Part shown: piece after piece, positions 21,879 through 34,250 of the stretch
Position numbering within the stretch: the first letter of the stretch is position 1
Layout of the letters: each line of letters starts with the position of its first letter
DNA from: Atopsyche davidsoni
Taxonomy: Eukaryota; Arthropoda; Insecta; Trichoptera; Hydrobiosidae
Reading direction: 5' to 3'
DNA: 64,000 bases
Assembly (NCBI GenBank): GCA_022113835.1
Contig: JAILWY010000004.1
Location: 3,723,501-3,787,500 of the forward strand
Program-made: the position numbers and the translations under genes
The notes under the pieces: model-generated
The model's database searches: none
Seen by the model: only the letters and a program-made list of their open reading frames with translations
What the model was told of the DNA's origin: nothing

Positions 21879-22135
21879 ATATAATCCAACCGATAATTTG
21901 ATCATCTCCATTCATATTTAAATACGTGGGTGACTGTGTTTTGAAATTTAATTATAACGGCCTATGCGTATTGATTCCGTTAGAAGTTTTGTTCTTTTTT
22001 ACATATGCCTACCTTGAAATATATATGGGAGCTTATTTTTCTTCGAGTCATTTGTTTTTGGGTAATATATTGTACATATGTGTCAATGAGAATATTATTA
22101 ATTTCAAACAAAATTTAAATTAAAAATAAATTATA
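21879..22135 (+). other. GET4 3' UTR
   Basis: The first AATAAA after the stop codon is at 22125-22130, giving a 3' UTR of about 270 nt. More distal AATAAA signals near 22975 and 22999 are alternatives. Confidence 0.45.
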
Positions 22136-24060
22136 ATTTGTGTTATTGTCATTGTACGAGTACAATAGAATCTGGGATCATGTGAGAAACTAGACAAAAT
22201 TTAGTGTGCTAGCAACAGATCTAACAATAATGGAGTTTTGTGGGACAAATGTATTTCAATCATATGAAATAGCATCCAATGAATGTGTTTGTTTCCTTTT
22301 TGTTGTGTTTTTATAAAATATTTTTTTATTGCTGTATGTATATATGGAAATGTTTAAAATAATACCTGAGAATTTTTGAGTGCAAGGAAGGGGTTTAGAG
22401 CTTAGTCGGCACAAAAGTCTAGGACTGGAGACAGGTATCCTTCGTCATTATTGATAATGTTCAATCTTCCACTTGTCTGCCCTGTCAGATTTAATTAAAT
22501 CCGTGAACAATTTGGATTTTTCGTTGTCTCCTGCCGTCGCATGCAGTCACCTTGTAATGGGAATTTCTGAAAATATGTTGGCATTTTTGTATGCAAGCGT
22601 TGATACTTTGTTGAATTTTACATCTCGTCTCATAAAATCATGTAATATTTATTAAACAGCTTAATTTAAAGATCTAACATCACTACTTCATAGTTAATAT
22701 TTATATTTTTTGATGCACTATGCTAGATAAAAGCGTTCTTAGTTTTGTTTTGTTAGTTTAAATTTGTAATTAATAATATAATTTACTTTTTAAAGTGCAG
22801 ATGGATTTTGGTGAATCTTTTTGCCGATAGTTACTTGTACATAATGGTAACAATACGGACTCTTAAAAAATTACAATTATGCAATGCTATTTTTTGCTGC
22901 TTTCAAAAATATAAATTTTAAGTTGAAAAATATGTTATAAATCACAGTTGGCTTCGTTTCTTGAATTCGACACAATAAAATAACACGTTAATAATGAAAT
23001 AAAGACATTCGTATTCAAAATTAATTGATCATTTGAACTTTTTTGTAAAGAAAAATCTTTATTAACAAAAAATAATATTCACAATCAAAAGTCAATACGT
23101 GATATGTTATTTGAATTCATAAAAAAAGTGTATTTTGTCACAAACATGAATGAGTAGGTTCTCTTTAATATCAAGCGCAGATTTCTTTTTAATGAAGTAG
23201 TTAATCAACAAAATATTAAAAAGTGCATTCTAAAATACTAAAGCCTCATTCATCCCTATTATAGTTCTTTTCATCACTCAATAAAGTGTTGGTTAGCGTC
23301 AAAGATACGTAACGAGTAATATTTTTCTTGATGTTAAGCAGTAGAATATTATCTTTACATTCATTTGGTAAAAAATGTTCAAATCATTGATTAAACCCAC
23401 ACAGTCTATTAAGTGAATTAAATAAAAAGTCAGATAACCAAAGGCATTATTTGGTAGGTTATAAATACATGATTATCCAATAACACTTTATTTTGAGACG
23501 AAAAGAACAGCCTGGATAAGAAAGCATTAACAACAGTATATATTTTATTTAAGATTAAATTTGTTAAATGTTAATTTTTTTCTTTGAAATTGAGAAATCA
23601 ATTGTGCTATTTTTATAAATAAATATTCAGTATCAAAAGGTGGATTGATTCTTTGTATGCCATCTTTGAAACTCCACGTTAAAATTATTGAAGCCTTCCA
23701 TTTTATTGTATGTAATAATTTTTTAATATGCATTCAGATTTCTTATTGAAACCATAATTACATAACAAAATAATATTGATTTTGGCTTTTATATTATGTT
23801 TGCAAAAGAAAACATTGAAACAACGGTCCGAAATACAATGCTTACCACAATAGGTATTTAAACAAAAATGTTATATAGGATTTAAGGTCATAGCTATAAA
23901 CTCAATATATTTGAGTAACAAACGACAGGTAATTCTTTTTATATTTGTTATGTAATTGCGACGAAACAAATCTAAGAGTACAACATTTTTCTAAAGTAAT
24001 TCACGCTAGTAAGGTGTGTGAAGTATGATTCCCTTTTATAACGTTAATCAAAATAGTGGC
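22136..24060. other. Intergenic, AT-rich, no gene seen
   Basis: No splice-consistent coding segment on either strand. Short open frames lack family features. Confidence 0.4.
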
Positions 24061-24068
24061 CGTGTCCC

Positions 24069-24232
24069 ATAAAGTCCTCTACATACGTCGCGACAACCTG
24101 CAATTAGCCAATAGCGTCCACTTATGCGTTTTTTACTTAGGCAAAGCCATAAAAAACACTCAAAATAAAGGGACGCCATTAGCTGATTGCAAGTCGGTCG
24201 CAAATTTTGTCGCCGCGTGTGTAGCCGGCTTG
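24069..24232. mobile_element. Palindromic MITE related to 20281
   Basis: CTACATACGTCGCGACAACC at the left is mirrored by the complement of TTTGTCGCCGCGTGTGTAGC at the right. Inside, AGCCAATAGCGTCC is mirrored as GGACGCCATTAGCT. Confidence 0.65.
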
Positions 24233-24639
24233 ACTAGGAGTTGATAATGATTCAATGGTTGTTTAGGTACACCAGTTTATTTACAAATATTAATTTCATT
24301 GTATCACCTTTCTTACACTTGTAAAATGGCAATTTTAATTAAAATATGTATCATATGAAATTATATGCTTGTTTTATTTTTAAATATTTTTTTTGCTGTG
24401 TCCCACGATTTTGCACCACTTGGAACGAGGAGCATGAATTCCTGCTGTGAACCTCGATCTTCTCAGTTATTACCGACAGGATTTTTTATTTCAAGTTTCT
24501 TAAACTAAGAAATGTGTAACATTTTTTATAATAACCAGTAGTTCTGTCTTTTTTTTCATTCCTCTTGATGTTGCTACTCCGTCCAAAATATTTTGTGGTC
24601 TAAATTCTGCAGCTGATTATCCAGGGAAAGATCCATGAA

Positions 24640-24782
24640 AAAAAGGTGTTAGAAGAAGAAAGTTAATGTGGGGTTTGCGACAGTGGCTGAAAGTCGAGTA
24701 CAGCCGAATTCATTAGCTGGCCCAGGATAGAGGTTTGTTCCGTGGTCACTGACCTCTGGGGAGAGGCATCTGAAGAAGAATA
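24640..24782 (+). repeat. 3' end of a non-LTR retrotransposon
   Basis: GGCCCAGGATAGAGGTTTGT and GGTCACTGACCTC followed by the GGGGAGAGGCATCTGAAGAA tail match the terminal coding block and tail of the LINE copy at 33.6 kb. The encoded motif is AQDR...F followed by (M)V.(D/N)L before the stop. Confidence 0.6.
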
Positions 24783-25815
24783 GTTGTCTCCTTAATATCT
24801 ATACATTATGCTGACAAGAATTTAAAATTTATTTTGGACCGAGACCTTTAGGATGCTCAATTCAACAAGCTCCTTTTTTCGAACGATGAGGTATAATATA
24901 AATTAATAAATTTAAGTAATGAAATATTCACACACAAAGATGTTAAGAAAATAAAAATTACGTTTTTAGTATTTATTTTATTTTTAAAAATACAGCTACT
25001 GTACTTCGAGTTATTTACACCTTTTTTTATGTACATTCGTATTCCTGATACAAATTTATTAAATAAAATCTTTTATTCATACTTTTTTAAAATAAAATTT
25101 ATTGTACAAAATAAAACATTTACTGGGAGATAAAAACTGTAAATATTGGACTAGTAATGGTTTTTTTCTTTACAATGAAATGAACATTAAGATAATGAAA
25201 TTGCACAAATACACATAGTTAACAATTATTGCTTTTAAATGCTGGAAGATAGAAGATATTAACAATGTTGATCAACATTGTAGATAGTTTTAGATATATC
25301 GCTCCTTGTGCGAGATAAATAATACACGTTTTGATCTGTCCATTGTAGCAAAAACCACCTGAAGGAAAATGGCATTTGGAGTGCATTTTTAATACTTGGT
25401 TCTACCAGATTCCTAGCCGAGCCTAAAACAACAATAAGTCTCATAATTCAAAAACTACCGACAACAAACTATTATTAAAATGAAAATTTGTACTGATATA
25501 CGGAATCTCAGTACAGATTGTCCTCAATGAAGCCTAAGCAGGCGTGGACGGTTTGAGTCAGTGAGCTTCAAATGTCGATTAATTTAACAACGGAGATAAA
25601 AAAAGTTTATAAACTAATCAGTTGCACTGAACGTATTGTTACTCGGTAATTTAAATGAAAAGATTTGATCTAGTTTATTTACAAAAATATATACATCTAT
25701 ATTAGACAATATCCTTAGCTATATAGACTTTCTATTTTATGTACAAATTAGTTATTATTTATATTGTTTGGTATTTAGTACATTATCTGTATAAAATTGT
25801 TATCTATTCGACATA
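24783..25815. other. Intergenic and NUDT6-like 3' region, no gene seen
   Basis: No coding exon. TTTATT at 25674-25679 is an AATAAA signal on the minus strand and could end the NUDT6-like transcript. Confidence 0.4.
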
Positions 25816-27309
25816 TCATACATCGGTGAGTGTAAAAATGGTGTACTCCTTATTCATTGTGATCATTTTGTAAGTATCTTTCACTCCGTTTATCTTGACT
25901 CCCCTCTGTCTGTACTCGAGGGTTTTGCTCACGAGAGCTCTATTGAGAACGTGGACATTGGGGTGGTTTAAGTACTCTTCAATTGCCATCCATTTGCAGC
26001 CGACCAACTCCCGTTCGCACTGGATTATTTCGGCAGACAATGGTTTGAGATTAACCACCATGTAAATATCTGAATTGCCAAACATCATTTTGTGAGCGTG
26101 TCTAAATGATATAATGGAGTGAAACTCTGTTTCGACTCCTGTTTCTTCTTTTACTTCTCTTATAGCAGCATCAATTATGTCTTCACCTGAAAAAGAGTAA
26201 TTGCTTTATTATTCTAATTAAATAATATGAGCATTGACATAACTATTGGCATTTTTTGTGATATAGGTTTAGGAAAACCCGTTTTAGAGAATTATTTCTC
26301 ATAACGTTTTCCTTATCTTAAAACCTAGAGAAATTTTTAAATTATAATAATACAAAAAACCTATTATTCTACTTTTGACCTCATGTACCTTTGGACCATG
26401 AGATGGTTAGACTTTTGTAATATATATAGAGGTTAAGTATTATTCAAATTTAAAAAAATAGGTTTACCTCTTTCGACGTATCCTCCAGGCAGTTTCCAGT
26501 GTGGCGTTTCGAAGTATTTCTCACAGACCACGAGGACTTCGTTCTTTTCGTTGATTACGACAGCACCGACTCCCAAGTTGGTATGTGCATATGGAGGCAC
26601 ATTACAAGGTTCCACTGCTTCATCAGGAAGCCATTTGTACATCATCACAAAGCCTTCTCTGGCGTGATGATAGTTGAAACCATTCTTAAATAAATGAAAC
26701 ATATTTATACACAATTTGCGCATGTAAAGAGCGGCATTGTATTTCATTTCTCATAAAATATTAACCGTGGATTTATTATCATCAGTATACAGAAGTTGTT
26801 TTTCTGATGGAATGAAAAACCCTTGTCTTATAACCCTTAATGGAGATTACGTTGAGACATAAAAGAGGCTTACTTATTTTTTACAGACGTATTATAAATA
26901 AGGATAGGTTTCTCTTGTGGTGTTTATATTTTTATAACATTCAATATGCATATTTTACATACCTTTGCCAGAATTGGCACCCACTCAGAGTCACTCACGT
27001 CTACTTGAAACCAAATTCCTCTACGACCAGATTCGATCCAAACATTCAAGGATTCTAAAATAAGAAAACATCACATTAATAACATCATTACTTATTTTTC
27101 AATTAATAATAAGCTCTTTTAATTTATCAGGATTTATAACAACTAAGTAGGGTTACATTGATTTTAAGGTTATATTGTGGCTTTTACTAACCATGTAGTC
27201 TTTTTGAAAACAATGCAAAATCGCAAGGTTCATCTTTTGATTTAACAGTGATACCCTTGTAACGATCTTCAAGTCCCTTGAATATATTAATATTACTTGT
27301 TTCTCCCAT
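25816..27309 (-). CDS. NUDT6: Nudix hydrolase, NUDT6-like
   Basis: Minus-strand exons 27309-27192, 27054-26963, 26684-26468 and 26186-25816 join in frame to give 265 aa. Residues 1-100 form the family-specific N-terminal region (SGRRGIWFQVDVSDSEWVPI and GFNYHHAREGFVMMYKWLP). The Nudix domain follows, with HTNLGVGAVV at 104-113 and the Nudix box at 138-160: G138, E144, then REVKEETGV with the metal-binding E153, E156 and E157. The box is split by an intron in phase 1 inside the G-E-D stretch. The family hydrolyses nucleoside diphosphates linked to another moiety; the physiological substrate of NUDT6 is poorly defined. At 265 aa it is shorter than the longest vertebrate isoforms. An acceptor at about 27346 shows that a further 5' exon exists, possibly non-coding. 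Confidence 0.92.
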
Positions 27310-27346
27310 CGTAGTAGTTATTTTTGACGAGGAGCTCCTGCAAAAA
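27310..27346 (-). other. 5' leader of the NUDT6-like mRNA before its acceptor
   Basis: On the minus strand TATTTTTTGCAG opens an exon beginning GAGCTCCTCG and running into the ATG. No in-frame stop separates acceptor and ATG, so an upstream coding exon, for example a targeting peptide, remains possible. Confidence 0.45.
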
Positions 27347-27818
27347 ATACAGCCGATCCTACTTATGAAAACATTTCGTATAGTAACAATTTCCAGTGCT
27401 TATCAATAATCTCAAGTGTGCAATTATATAACGCTTAATTAATGGAAATAAATTTACATATTAATTTATGAATACAAACCGTACCAGTGTCTATCTTGGA
27501 TACACCAGAATGTAATGCCCCGTGAAACAAGTGGGATATTATCTTTCAAAACATTCAAATGATCTTTTTTGAAATGTTGAACCACTTTATAAAAACGATA
27601 CATTTATGATTATCACAAATTGTGATATTATTGACACAGCACAACTAAAACTTATGATATAATAATGAGCTTGCTACGAGGTAGAAATACATTTACAGGA
27701 ACATTATTGCGAGGTCAAATTGATCACATAATTATTGCTTCCGGGATTACAGATTGATTACAATATATTTTTATCATATTTACATTATTTCCATACTAAT
27801 TTTGACACATGTCATTTT

Positions 27819-28017
27819 AGTGTTGCCAGTTTTTGAATAGATATTAAAAAAAATAATGTCAGTGTAAGCCCGAAATGAAAAAAAAAGCTTGATATTTGAT
27901 ATTAAATAAAAATAATATAAAGAGAATTTATTTAAGTTTTCAATAAAATTTAACATATTATGTTTATTTGATGCTGCTTAAAATATATGCGAATTTTGCA
28001 GTGAGCAGCAACACTGA
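27819..28017. promoter_or_regulatory. Candidate NUDT6-like promoter motifs
   Basis: The minus strand carries GGCAACACT at 27827-27819, and the plus strand carries AGCAACACTGA at 28007-28017. The core GCAACACT is shared with the GET4 start region. Opposite orientations would allow a bidirectional promoter, but no gene is seen to the right. Confidence 0.3.
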
Positions 28018-31000
28018 ATAAAAATAAATTAATCAGCCTCGTATTATTCTAAATTGTTTAAATTTAATATGAATGAATATTTATAAATATTTCACAGCAG
28101 ACATTGACCACCAAGCAACAATATATCGTTGTTTATAAAAAGGTCGAAAACTACGACAACAATCTTCAATGACGTCACTGCGCTAAAAAGCAAATACAAG
28201 ACATCAGCGATAAAAAACATTTTATTATGTATTTATTAATTATTTGTGTAAAATAGAAACCATCAAAAATGCAAAAATGGAAGAAAGTAAATATTTTTAA
28301 TACAAAGAAAAAATAATAAAATATACACCCTCTTTATGAGGACACAGTGCATTCATTAATTAATTCTCAAAATACTAAGTATTATTTCGCTAAGTTTTAT
28401 GAGTAATATTCTATTTAAAGCTACGTCAAAGGATTGTATATAATGTTTAATACCTAATTTTTCCTCAGTAATTACTTATGGATGTAAATAATGCTGCAAC
28501 CTTTTATTTGCACCATTTATGGCATTATTCATTTTTATAAATAATTTACCTGTATATTTTGCATGAATCATTACAGACATTATCATAAAACGTACAAAAT
28601 AAATAATTCTCTCAGCTTAGATGATACCAGTTTTACGAACCGATGATTTCAGCGATGATTAAATAATCTTTTTATAAATTAAATGGCATTTGCACTTTAG
28701 ATATTTTGGAGATGCTATAATGTCCTAATAATAATAAATATTAGTCTCATATGTATAATATTATATATACTGAGTCTATATGTTATGTACGTCGTCGTAG
28801 GAAGTCGTTCAATGCAACTGTAGAACATAAATACAGTGTGATCAGAAGTTACACTGAACTGATAATATAATGAAATATTTATTTTAAATTTTCAAGTATT
28901 ATTAAATATAATACAACCATGATTTTTGATTTGATTTGATTTCTGACTTGAATAAGAGAGAACCCTGCTACCAAATTCTGAACAAGTGTCGAATTTAATT
29001 TTGTTGAATATAACGCAGGTATCCAAGCTTGAATCGTTAAAGCATGAAAAAATTATGTCAACTTGCTCTGATCTGATCGGCGTTTTAAGATATTTTTATG
29101 TTGGAAATGTGTTGTCGCTTGTATTTTGGTAAGACGGGTTTCGTTTTCATTGACATAATTCTGTTTTTTCACTCAATGTGCCAGTAAACCTTGCCATTTT
29201 ACTAATATCTCTGACAAGGCTGCCCGAGTGGCCTAGGAGTGGCCAAACGCAAATCAGCAACGTGTTACGATTAATAAAAACACTCTCACTACCTGCAATT
29301 ATTAGGAACATTTTATTTTAACGGTGAAAAATTAACGGACTGTTAAAAAATTATGTTTAAAGAGTTAATTGTATATTAAATATGAAGTTATTTATAAGCA
29401 ATAAGTAGAACCGATTTTCATCTTTTACACATTGAATAAACATACATGTCGACACTGGAAAAAATATTTAGTTATTTTGATGTATATTTTTGTAGTAACA
29501 ATAGTATATTTTATAAACATATCGCAAATATAGCACTTTATTAATTTAAATGATTTTTGGCTAGCTTAGCGTAAATTCCGGAAGTCATTACTAATTTGAA
29601 ACAATACGCACTGATTTGAAATCGTACTTAGTGGTTAAATTGTTTAATTTAGTATAAATAACACAATGGTGTTAAATAAATAAGGAAAATTACAGGTAGA
29701 TCAGACAAAACTGACTCACAGTTACTGCGTTATAAAATGAGCAATACACGAATTATGATATTATAAAATATATAAAAATTCTTGACATGACAAAAATAAC
29801 TTAAGGGTCTTTAACAATTTTTTTTTTTTAAATTTAATCCATTGAACCTAAAGCAATTATTATTTAATTGATTTTATTTTGAAATATTTTCATCCAAAGT
29901 TTTTAGTATAAAAATATTGTGAGAGCTTTAAATAAATATATTGTAAAATTCAAAAAACATAAAAATTATCTGCTTGGTTTTTGTTAAAAAAAAAACATAC
30001 AAGTGGTGATTTTTTAAGTTGAAAAGTACGTTTACGATTTTTTTAACTCTTTAATTTATTACAAAAACAATTAAATGAGCTATTTTCCAAATTCAATGAT
30101 ACTATATATTTTGATACACACTGTATTAATTTGCGTATATTTTATTTACTTAATACGCGTATATAATTTTTATACCAAATATAGATTTCCGGTTTTGTAT
30201 TAAAATGTGTAATCGATATTGAGTCAGAATATTTATTTTTTCTCGATCAAAAAATATATATTGAGTTTATTTTCCTATTTAAATTGTAATTTGCGTCAAT
30301 TATGTGTCAAGTAACCATTTTTATATTACGCGTTTATATTTGACGCGCATTGAACGTGATAAGGAAAAATTGTCATTGTTATACAATAGTCATGAAAATT
30401 ATTGACAGACATAAAAATATGAATAATTTAAAACTGACGCAAATCCTACTTCTTTCCTTATTCGGTTTAAAAAAAAAATATTACTTAGATTTTAAATATA
30501 TTGATCGAATAATGGTTTTTTATTGGACATAGTTTGAGAAATAAATATTCATGCACACTCCACGATCAGGTTTCATCCCTTTCATAATAAAACTATTACC
30601 CCTTTGCAAATGGCTGTTTTAACAAGTAAATAATAAAAATTCTGTAAAAAAAAACTGTTAAAATAAACTGAGTTTGTACAGCAAAAAGATATTACATCCC
30701 AAACCACAAGAATTTTTTAATCTTTTGAATAAACATTGTGTCATATTTAATCTAATGCAAGAAAAACCTAGGAAAAAACGTTTTTGGTTGATTTTGTTAT
30801 CTTGTGCAAGTTGTAACAAAGCTTCGTTTGATGAATATTGAGAAATACCTAAGTTATAAATCTTTTTAAAAATTAAAATTGTTAGAAAATGTATTGTATT
30901 TTTTAAAACCACAATCACATAATTGAATATATAATAAAAACCCGCCAAGTTTCTAAGTATTGTATTATATTTTGTATTGATACTATAATTATAAATCTGA

Positions 31001-32190
31001 GCTGTTAAAATTTAACAAAACGTACATTGAACTTATAAAACATTTTCGTTGATACATTAAAAAATTATATCAAAAATTCTTTCTTTACTCTAATTTTTCC
31101 AACAACATAAAGCCATTATTTATTTTCTTTTTATAATTTATAAAGTCTTGTTTTAAATTTAAATTTCATCGGCTTCATGAATTAATTTGATAATACTTGT
31201 ATATCCATAATACCTCTATCCTTGTTATAATGATAGGTACATGATTTATTTTAAGCTTACTAGAAAAATAAACTAATAAAAAGAATACAGATAATTTTAC
31301 ATATAAAATGTAGATTTAATATAATTGATTAAATATTACCATATGCTTTAAGTTTAGGCAGTTTTTGATAAGATCACCTGAGCACGGTATTTTCGACTTG
31401 CGAATTAACATAACACATACGACATTCATATTCATTAAAATAGACCCAAAATAGACGACATTTTCGAAGATTCATCATCAAATATGACCTTCAGAAGAGA
31501 ACGTCTCCACTCTCGTCTGCTCTGCAAAACGTTGACCCCAGAATCTTCACCAACTCCAATTGGCTGCATCTATTTCTTTTTCAGGTCAGATCAGCTATTT
31601 TATTTGCTCACATACAGTCGATAGTTCTAATAATACTAAAAAAATAGCATTTTAACATATACATTCAACAAAATAAAAATACGATATAATTTTACCTGAA
31701 AATAGGTTTTCTATATAAAAAAAATTATGTGTATACGTAATTATGTTTTTGAAGCAGTTTAAAACGTATTGGTTCAATTTTAAACGAGGCAATAATTATT
31801 ATATAGAGTCTACAATACGCTATGTAATACTTTGATATCCATAGTTTGTATTCGAAGCTACCAAGTAATTCTCAGGTAGGAGTTCTTTCAGTCAAAAACA
31901 TCAAAGTAAACTAGCAAAAGCAAAATAAAAAAAATACAACAATAACTATTTATAAATCGGCCTGTTTCCGCAAGAATTTTTCACAATAAGTTTATAAAAC
32001 AAAGCACCACGCGGTTTCAACGAATTCAATCAATTACAGAAGACATTCTATAGAAAACCTCATATGATAAAAAAAAAAAATAGCATTGTTCTGCATCGGT
32101 GCTGAAAATTAAAAAAGCTGAAATTCGCCATAATTCAGAGACGCAGAATACCCGAGGTTTAACTTGGATTCACAATACCGGCGATTGAAT
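28018..32190. other. Long intergenic region, very AT-rich
   Basis: I find no supported exon. Short open frames (for example near 30350 and 30660-30950) are of AT-rich composition and lack splice or family support. A fragment resembling a Ser/Leu tRNA 5' half lies at 29218-29256. Confidence 0.4.
29218..29256 (+). repeat. tRNA-like fragment
   Basis: GGCTGCCCGAGTGGCCTAGG resembles the acceptor and D-arm of a class II tRNA. No anticodon arm or B box follows, so it is a remnant, perhaps of a SINE. Confidence 0.35.
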
Positions 32191-32199
32191 TTCCCACCG

Positions 32200-32510
32200 C
32201 GGGTTTTGGAGGAAGAAGCGGTAATTATGACTCGTCGCCGCCTCTTATCAGCCGGCACCTGTCACTTGTATATTGATTGCGTATTTAACAATGGACGGGG
32301 CTGAGGACGGACCAGTCGGTCGGTGGCCGCGAAGCTAGAACATTACGAACTACAACGGAATTTCCTGTGACCGGTGCGAAGCGGTTTATGAACAACCAAC
32401 GGTCGCTCGCCGTCCGCAGAGCGCGTCTCGTTTCGGGATTTTTGTGATTTTTTTCTGTTTTGTTGCATGGCTGTTGTGCATTGATGTGATTTGGAACTTT
32501 TCGATTTCCT
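32200..32510 (+). promoter_or_regulatory. Likely promoter and non-coding first exon of the SLC6 gene
   Basis: A GC-richer island stands out after 4 kb of AT-rich DNA and ends in a perfect donor, TTTCCT/GTAAGTAT (GT at 32511). No long plus-strand ORF crosses the donor in a way that fits the next exon, so I treat it as a 5' UTR exon. Confidence 0.45.
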
Positions 32511-32587
32511 GTAAGTATCAATATTTTATATACTTTTTCTTCTAGTGAAAAAAAACAGAAAATTAACTACTAAAATATAGTAAAGAA

Positions 32588-32771
32588 ATTCAATATTTTT
32601 GACAGAGAGTACTTGGTGGAATTCCATTTTAATATTTTTGAATAAAATACTTGGCATTATCAAACAGAGAGATCTGTTTGATAATGCCAACGCGAAAGGT
32701 TGGCGAAAACGGTCACTAATAAAAATAAAAATGTGGAAAATCACTCAAGTATTTAATTCAAAAATATTAAA
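32588..32771 (+). repeat. Fold-back repeat, copy 2 (left arm deleted)
   Basis: Shares GACAGAGAGTACTTGGTGGA and the GTTTGATAATGCCAAC / GTTGGCGAAA.CGGTC block with the copy at 1531. The left arm is mostly missing. Confidence 0.65.
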
Positions 32772-32804
32772 ATATAGTATATATATATATAATGATAAAA
32801 AATT

Positions 32805-32867
32805 TTGCATTACTAGTTTCGACATCTGATGAAGACCCAGTGTATTGGGTCGAAATTAGTAATGCAA
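32805..32867 (+). other. Hairpin with hammerhead-like CTGATGA and GAAA
   Basis: TTGCATTACTAGTTTCGAC (32805-32823) pairs over 19 positions with 32849-32867, with one G-U in RNA. The 25-nt loop holds CTGATGA and GACCCA. GACCCA can instead pair with TGGGTC, giving CTGATGA-stem-GAAA as in a hammerhead core. The two pairings exclude each other. A complete ribozyme fold is not evident. Confidence 0.5.
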
Positions 32868-33143
32868 TTTTTTTTAATAAATTCAAAGTGAAGACAAAAC
32901 ACAAAGGTACTTTTAACATTATAATAATGGATATTCACGAATCAAATGCCTTGTCTCTCAACAAGATAAAATATAGTAAATACACAAATTTTTATCGTGG
33001 TATATAATTTGTATGAATTAAGCGAAAATCAGTATATGAATACTCACACAACACTGTGCATTTATGCACGTGTTCGCGTGTTTGTAACAATAATTTAAAA
33101 AAATATACTGAGAAGGTGCTTGTTTTGTAGAGATATTACATTG

Positions 33144-33397
33144 AAATCTCGCTGGAGATTCACCAAGTGTACCTTGTCGAGGTTGAGGGGCTCTTGTTAT
33201 TATTTCTGTAGCTTGCCGCAGGAGTATCAGATCTAAACACCGGAGCTTTGTCAATAAGGGATTATATAAAAATGTTATTAGACTTTTCTTTTCAATATAA
33301 AACTACGGTGTAGTAGGACCCGGGGACCCACTACACTATATATATACTCAGTGGAATGGTCGCCAACCTCCTTTTAGAAAAGGCACTCGATAAAGAC
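33144..33397 (+). repeat. R1 repeat, copy 4, joined to LINE sequence
   Basis: The stretch starts with AAATCTCGCTGGAGATTCAC, which belongs to the LINE (its complement is at about 57480). It then turns into R1 (GGGGCTCTTG onward) and ends with AGGCACTCGATAAAG. Confidence 0.65.
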
Positions 33398-33407
33398 ATC
33401 TGGTTAA

Positions 33408-33728
33408 ATGAGAATTGAGACAGCACGCAGTACGTTTAATAACTTGCAAAAAATACTATGCTCAACACCAAGTGTTAACTCGTCTCAGTTCGTCTTTATG
33501 AAGCTGAAGCTTGGACACTCAAGACAGCTACTATGCGAAGAATTGAGGCGGCAGTCCTTAAATCACCATGGGTCTCCTATGAAGGTTTCCAAGGAAAAAT
33601 CTAAGGAAAAGAGGGCACCGGGAGGTCGAAAGTACGGCCGAATTACTGAGACTGGCCCAGGATAGAGATATTTTCGATGAAATGTTCACCAAACCTCCAA
33701 TGAGGAGAGGCATCCGAAGAAGATATAA
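33408..33728 (+). mobile_element. Non-LTR retrotransposon 3' fragment (broken)
   Basis: Frame-shifted remains of the C-terminal part of an endonuclease/reverse transcriptase polyprotein: RIETARSTFNNLQKILC, EAWTLKTATMRRIEA, then AQDRDIFDEMFT before the tail AGGAGAGGCATCCGAAGAAG. The RIE.ARS and ETWTL...RIEAFE type motifs are common at the end of RTE/CR1/jockey-like elements. The exact clade is not determined. Confidence 0.65.
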
Positions 33729-33839
33729 AAATAATAAAAAATAAAGTAAAAAAAGTCTGTTATACGGTTGGAATCACTCTGTTTAATATATTACAGTATA
33801 CAAGAGCAGCTGTTTCATTTTATATAATTCATCCTGAAT

Positions 33840-34250
33840 ATTTTTTTCACCGCTTCTGTTTCTCAGAGTTTGACGCCTTTCGCGATACAAGGGTAGATTG
33901 ATAGTTCGCGACGATGCTAATGAGCAAACGGCGGGGAGTTTTTGCTTTCATTAATGCTACATTAAAAACTTAGCGATTGCTTGATTGATGGGCCATTTGC
34001 GATATTATCTTACGTTCTCCTCCAATTTCGCGAGCACTCGGGCCCCGTGTAATTACAAATTGCACAGATGGGCACCCACGCAAGTGTTGCTCGTGCCTCC
34101 ACATCGGAAGGTATTCCAGTTATCGCGATCATTTACTTTCGTTGTAACTCAATTAAGTAGAAAGCTGACAGGTAATTTTGGCTCTGCGGACATTTTGTGA
34201 GCATGTTGAAATTATTAGCAATTAATTGCGATGATGTACACGAGTTTATG
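33840..34250. promoter_or_regulatory. GC-richer unique segment in SLC6 intron, possible enhancer
   Basis: There is no repeat match within the window and no splice-supported ORF. Several TAATTA/ATTA-type sites occur. It is listed only because composition sets it off from the flanks. Confidence 0.2.

Noticed and set aside
21534..21911. Minus-strand 125-aa frame
   Set aside because: It is antisense to the last exon of GET4.
29218..29256. Possible functional tRNA gene
   Set aside because: Only a 5' half-like segment is present; no anticodon or T arm.
30658..30948. Minus-strand 96-aa frame
   Set aside because: AT-rich composition produces hydrophobic and lysine-rich peptides by chance; no start context, splice sites or homology.
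32285..32521. Minus-strand 78-aa frame
   Set aside because: It lies in the GC-richer island best read as the SLC6 promoter and leader on the plus strand.
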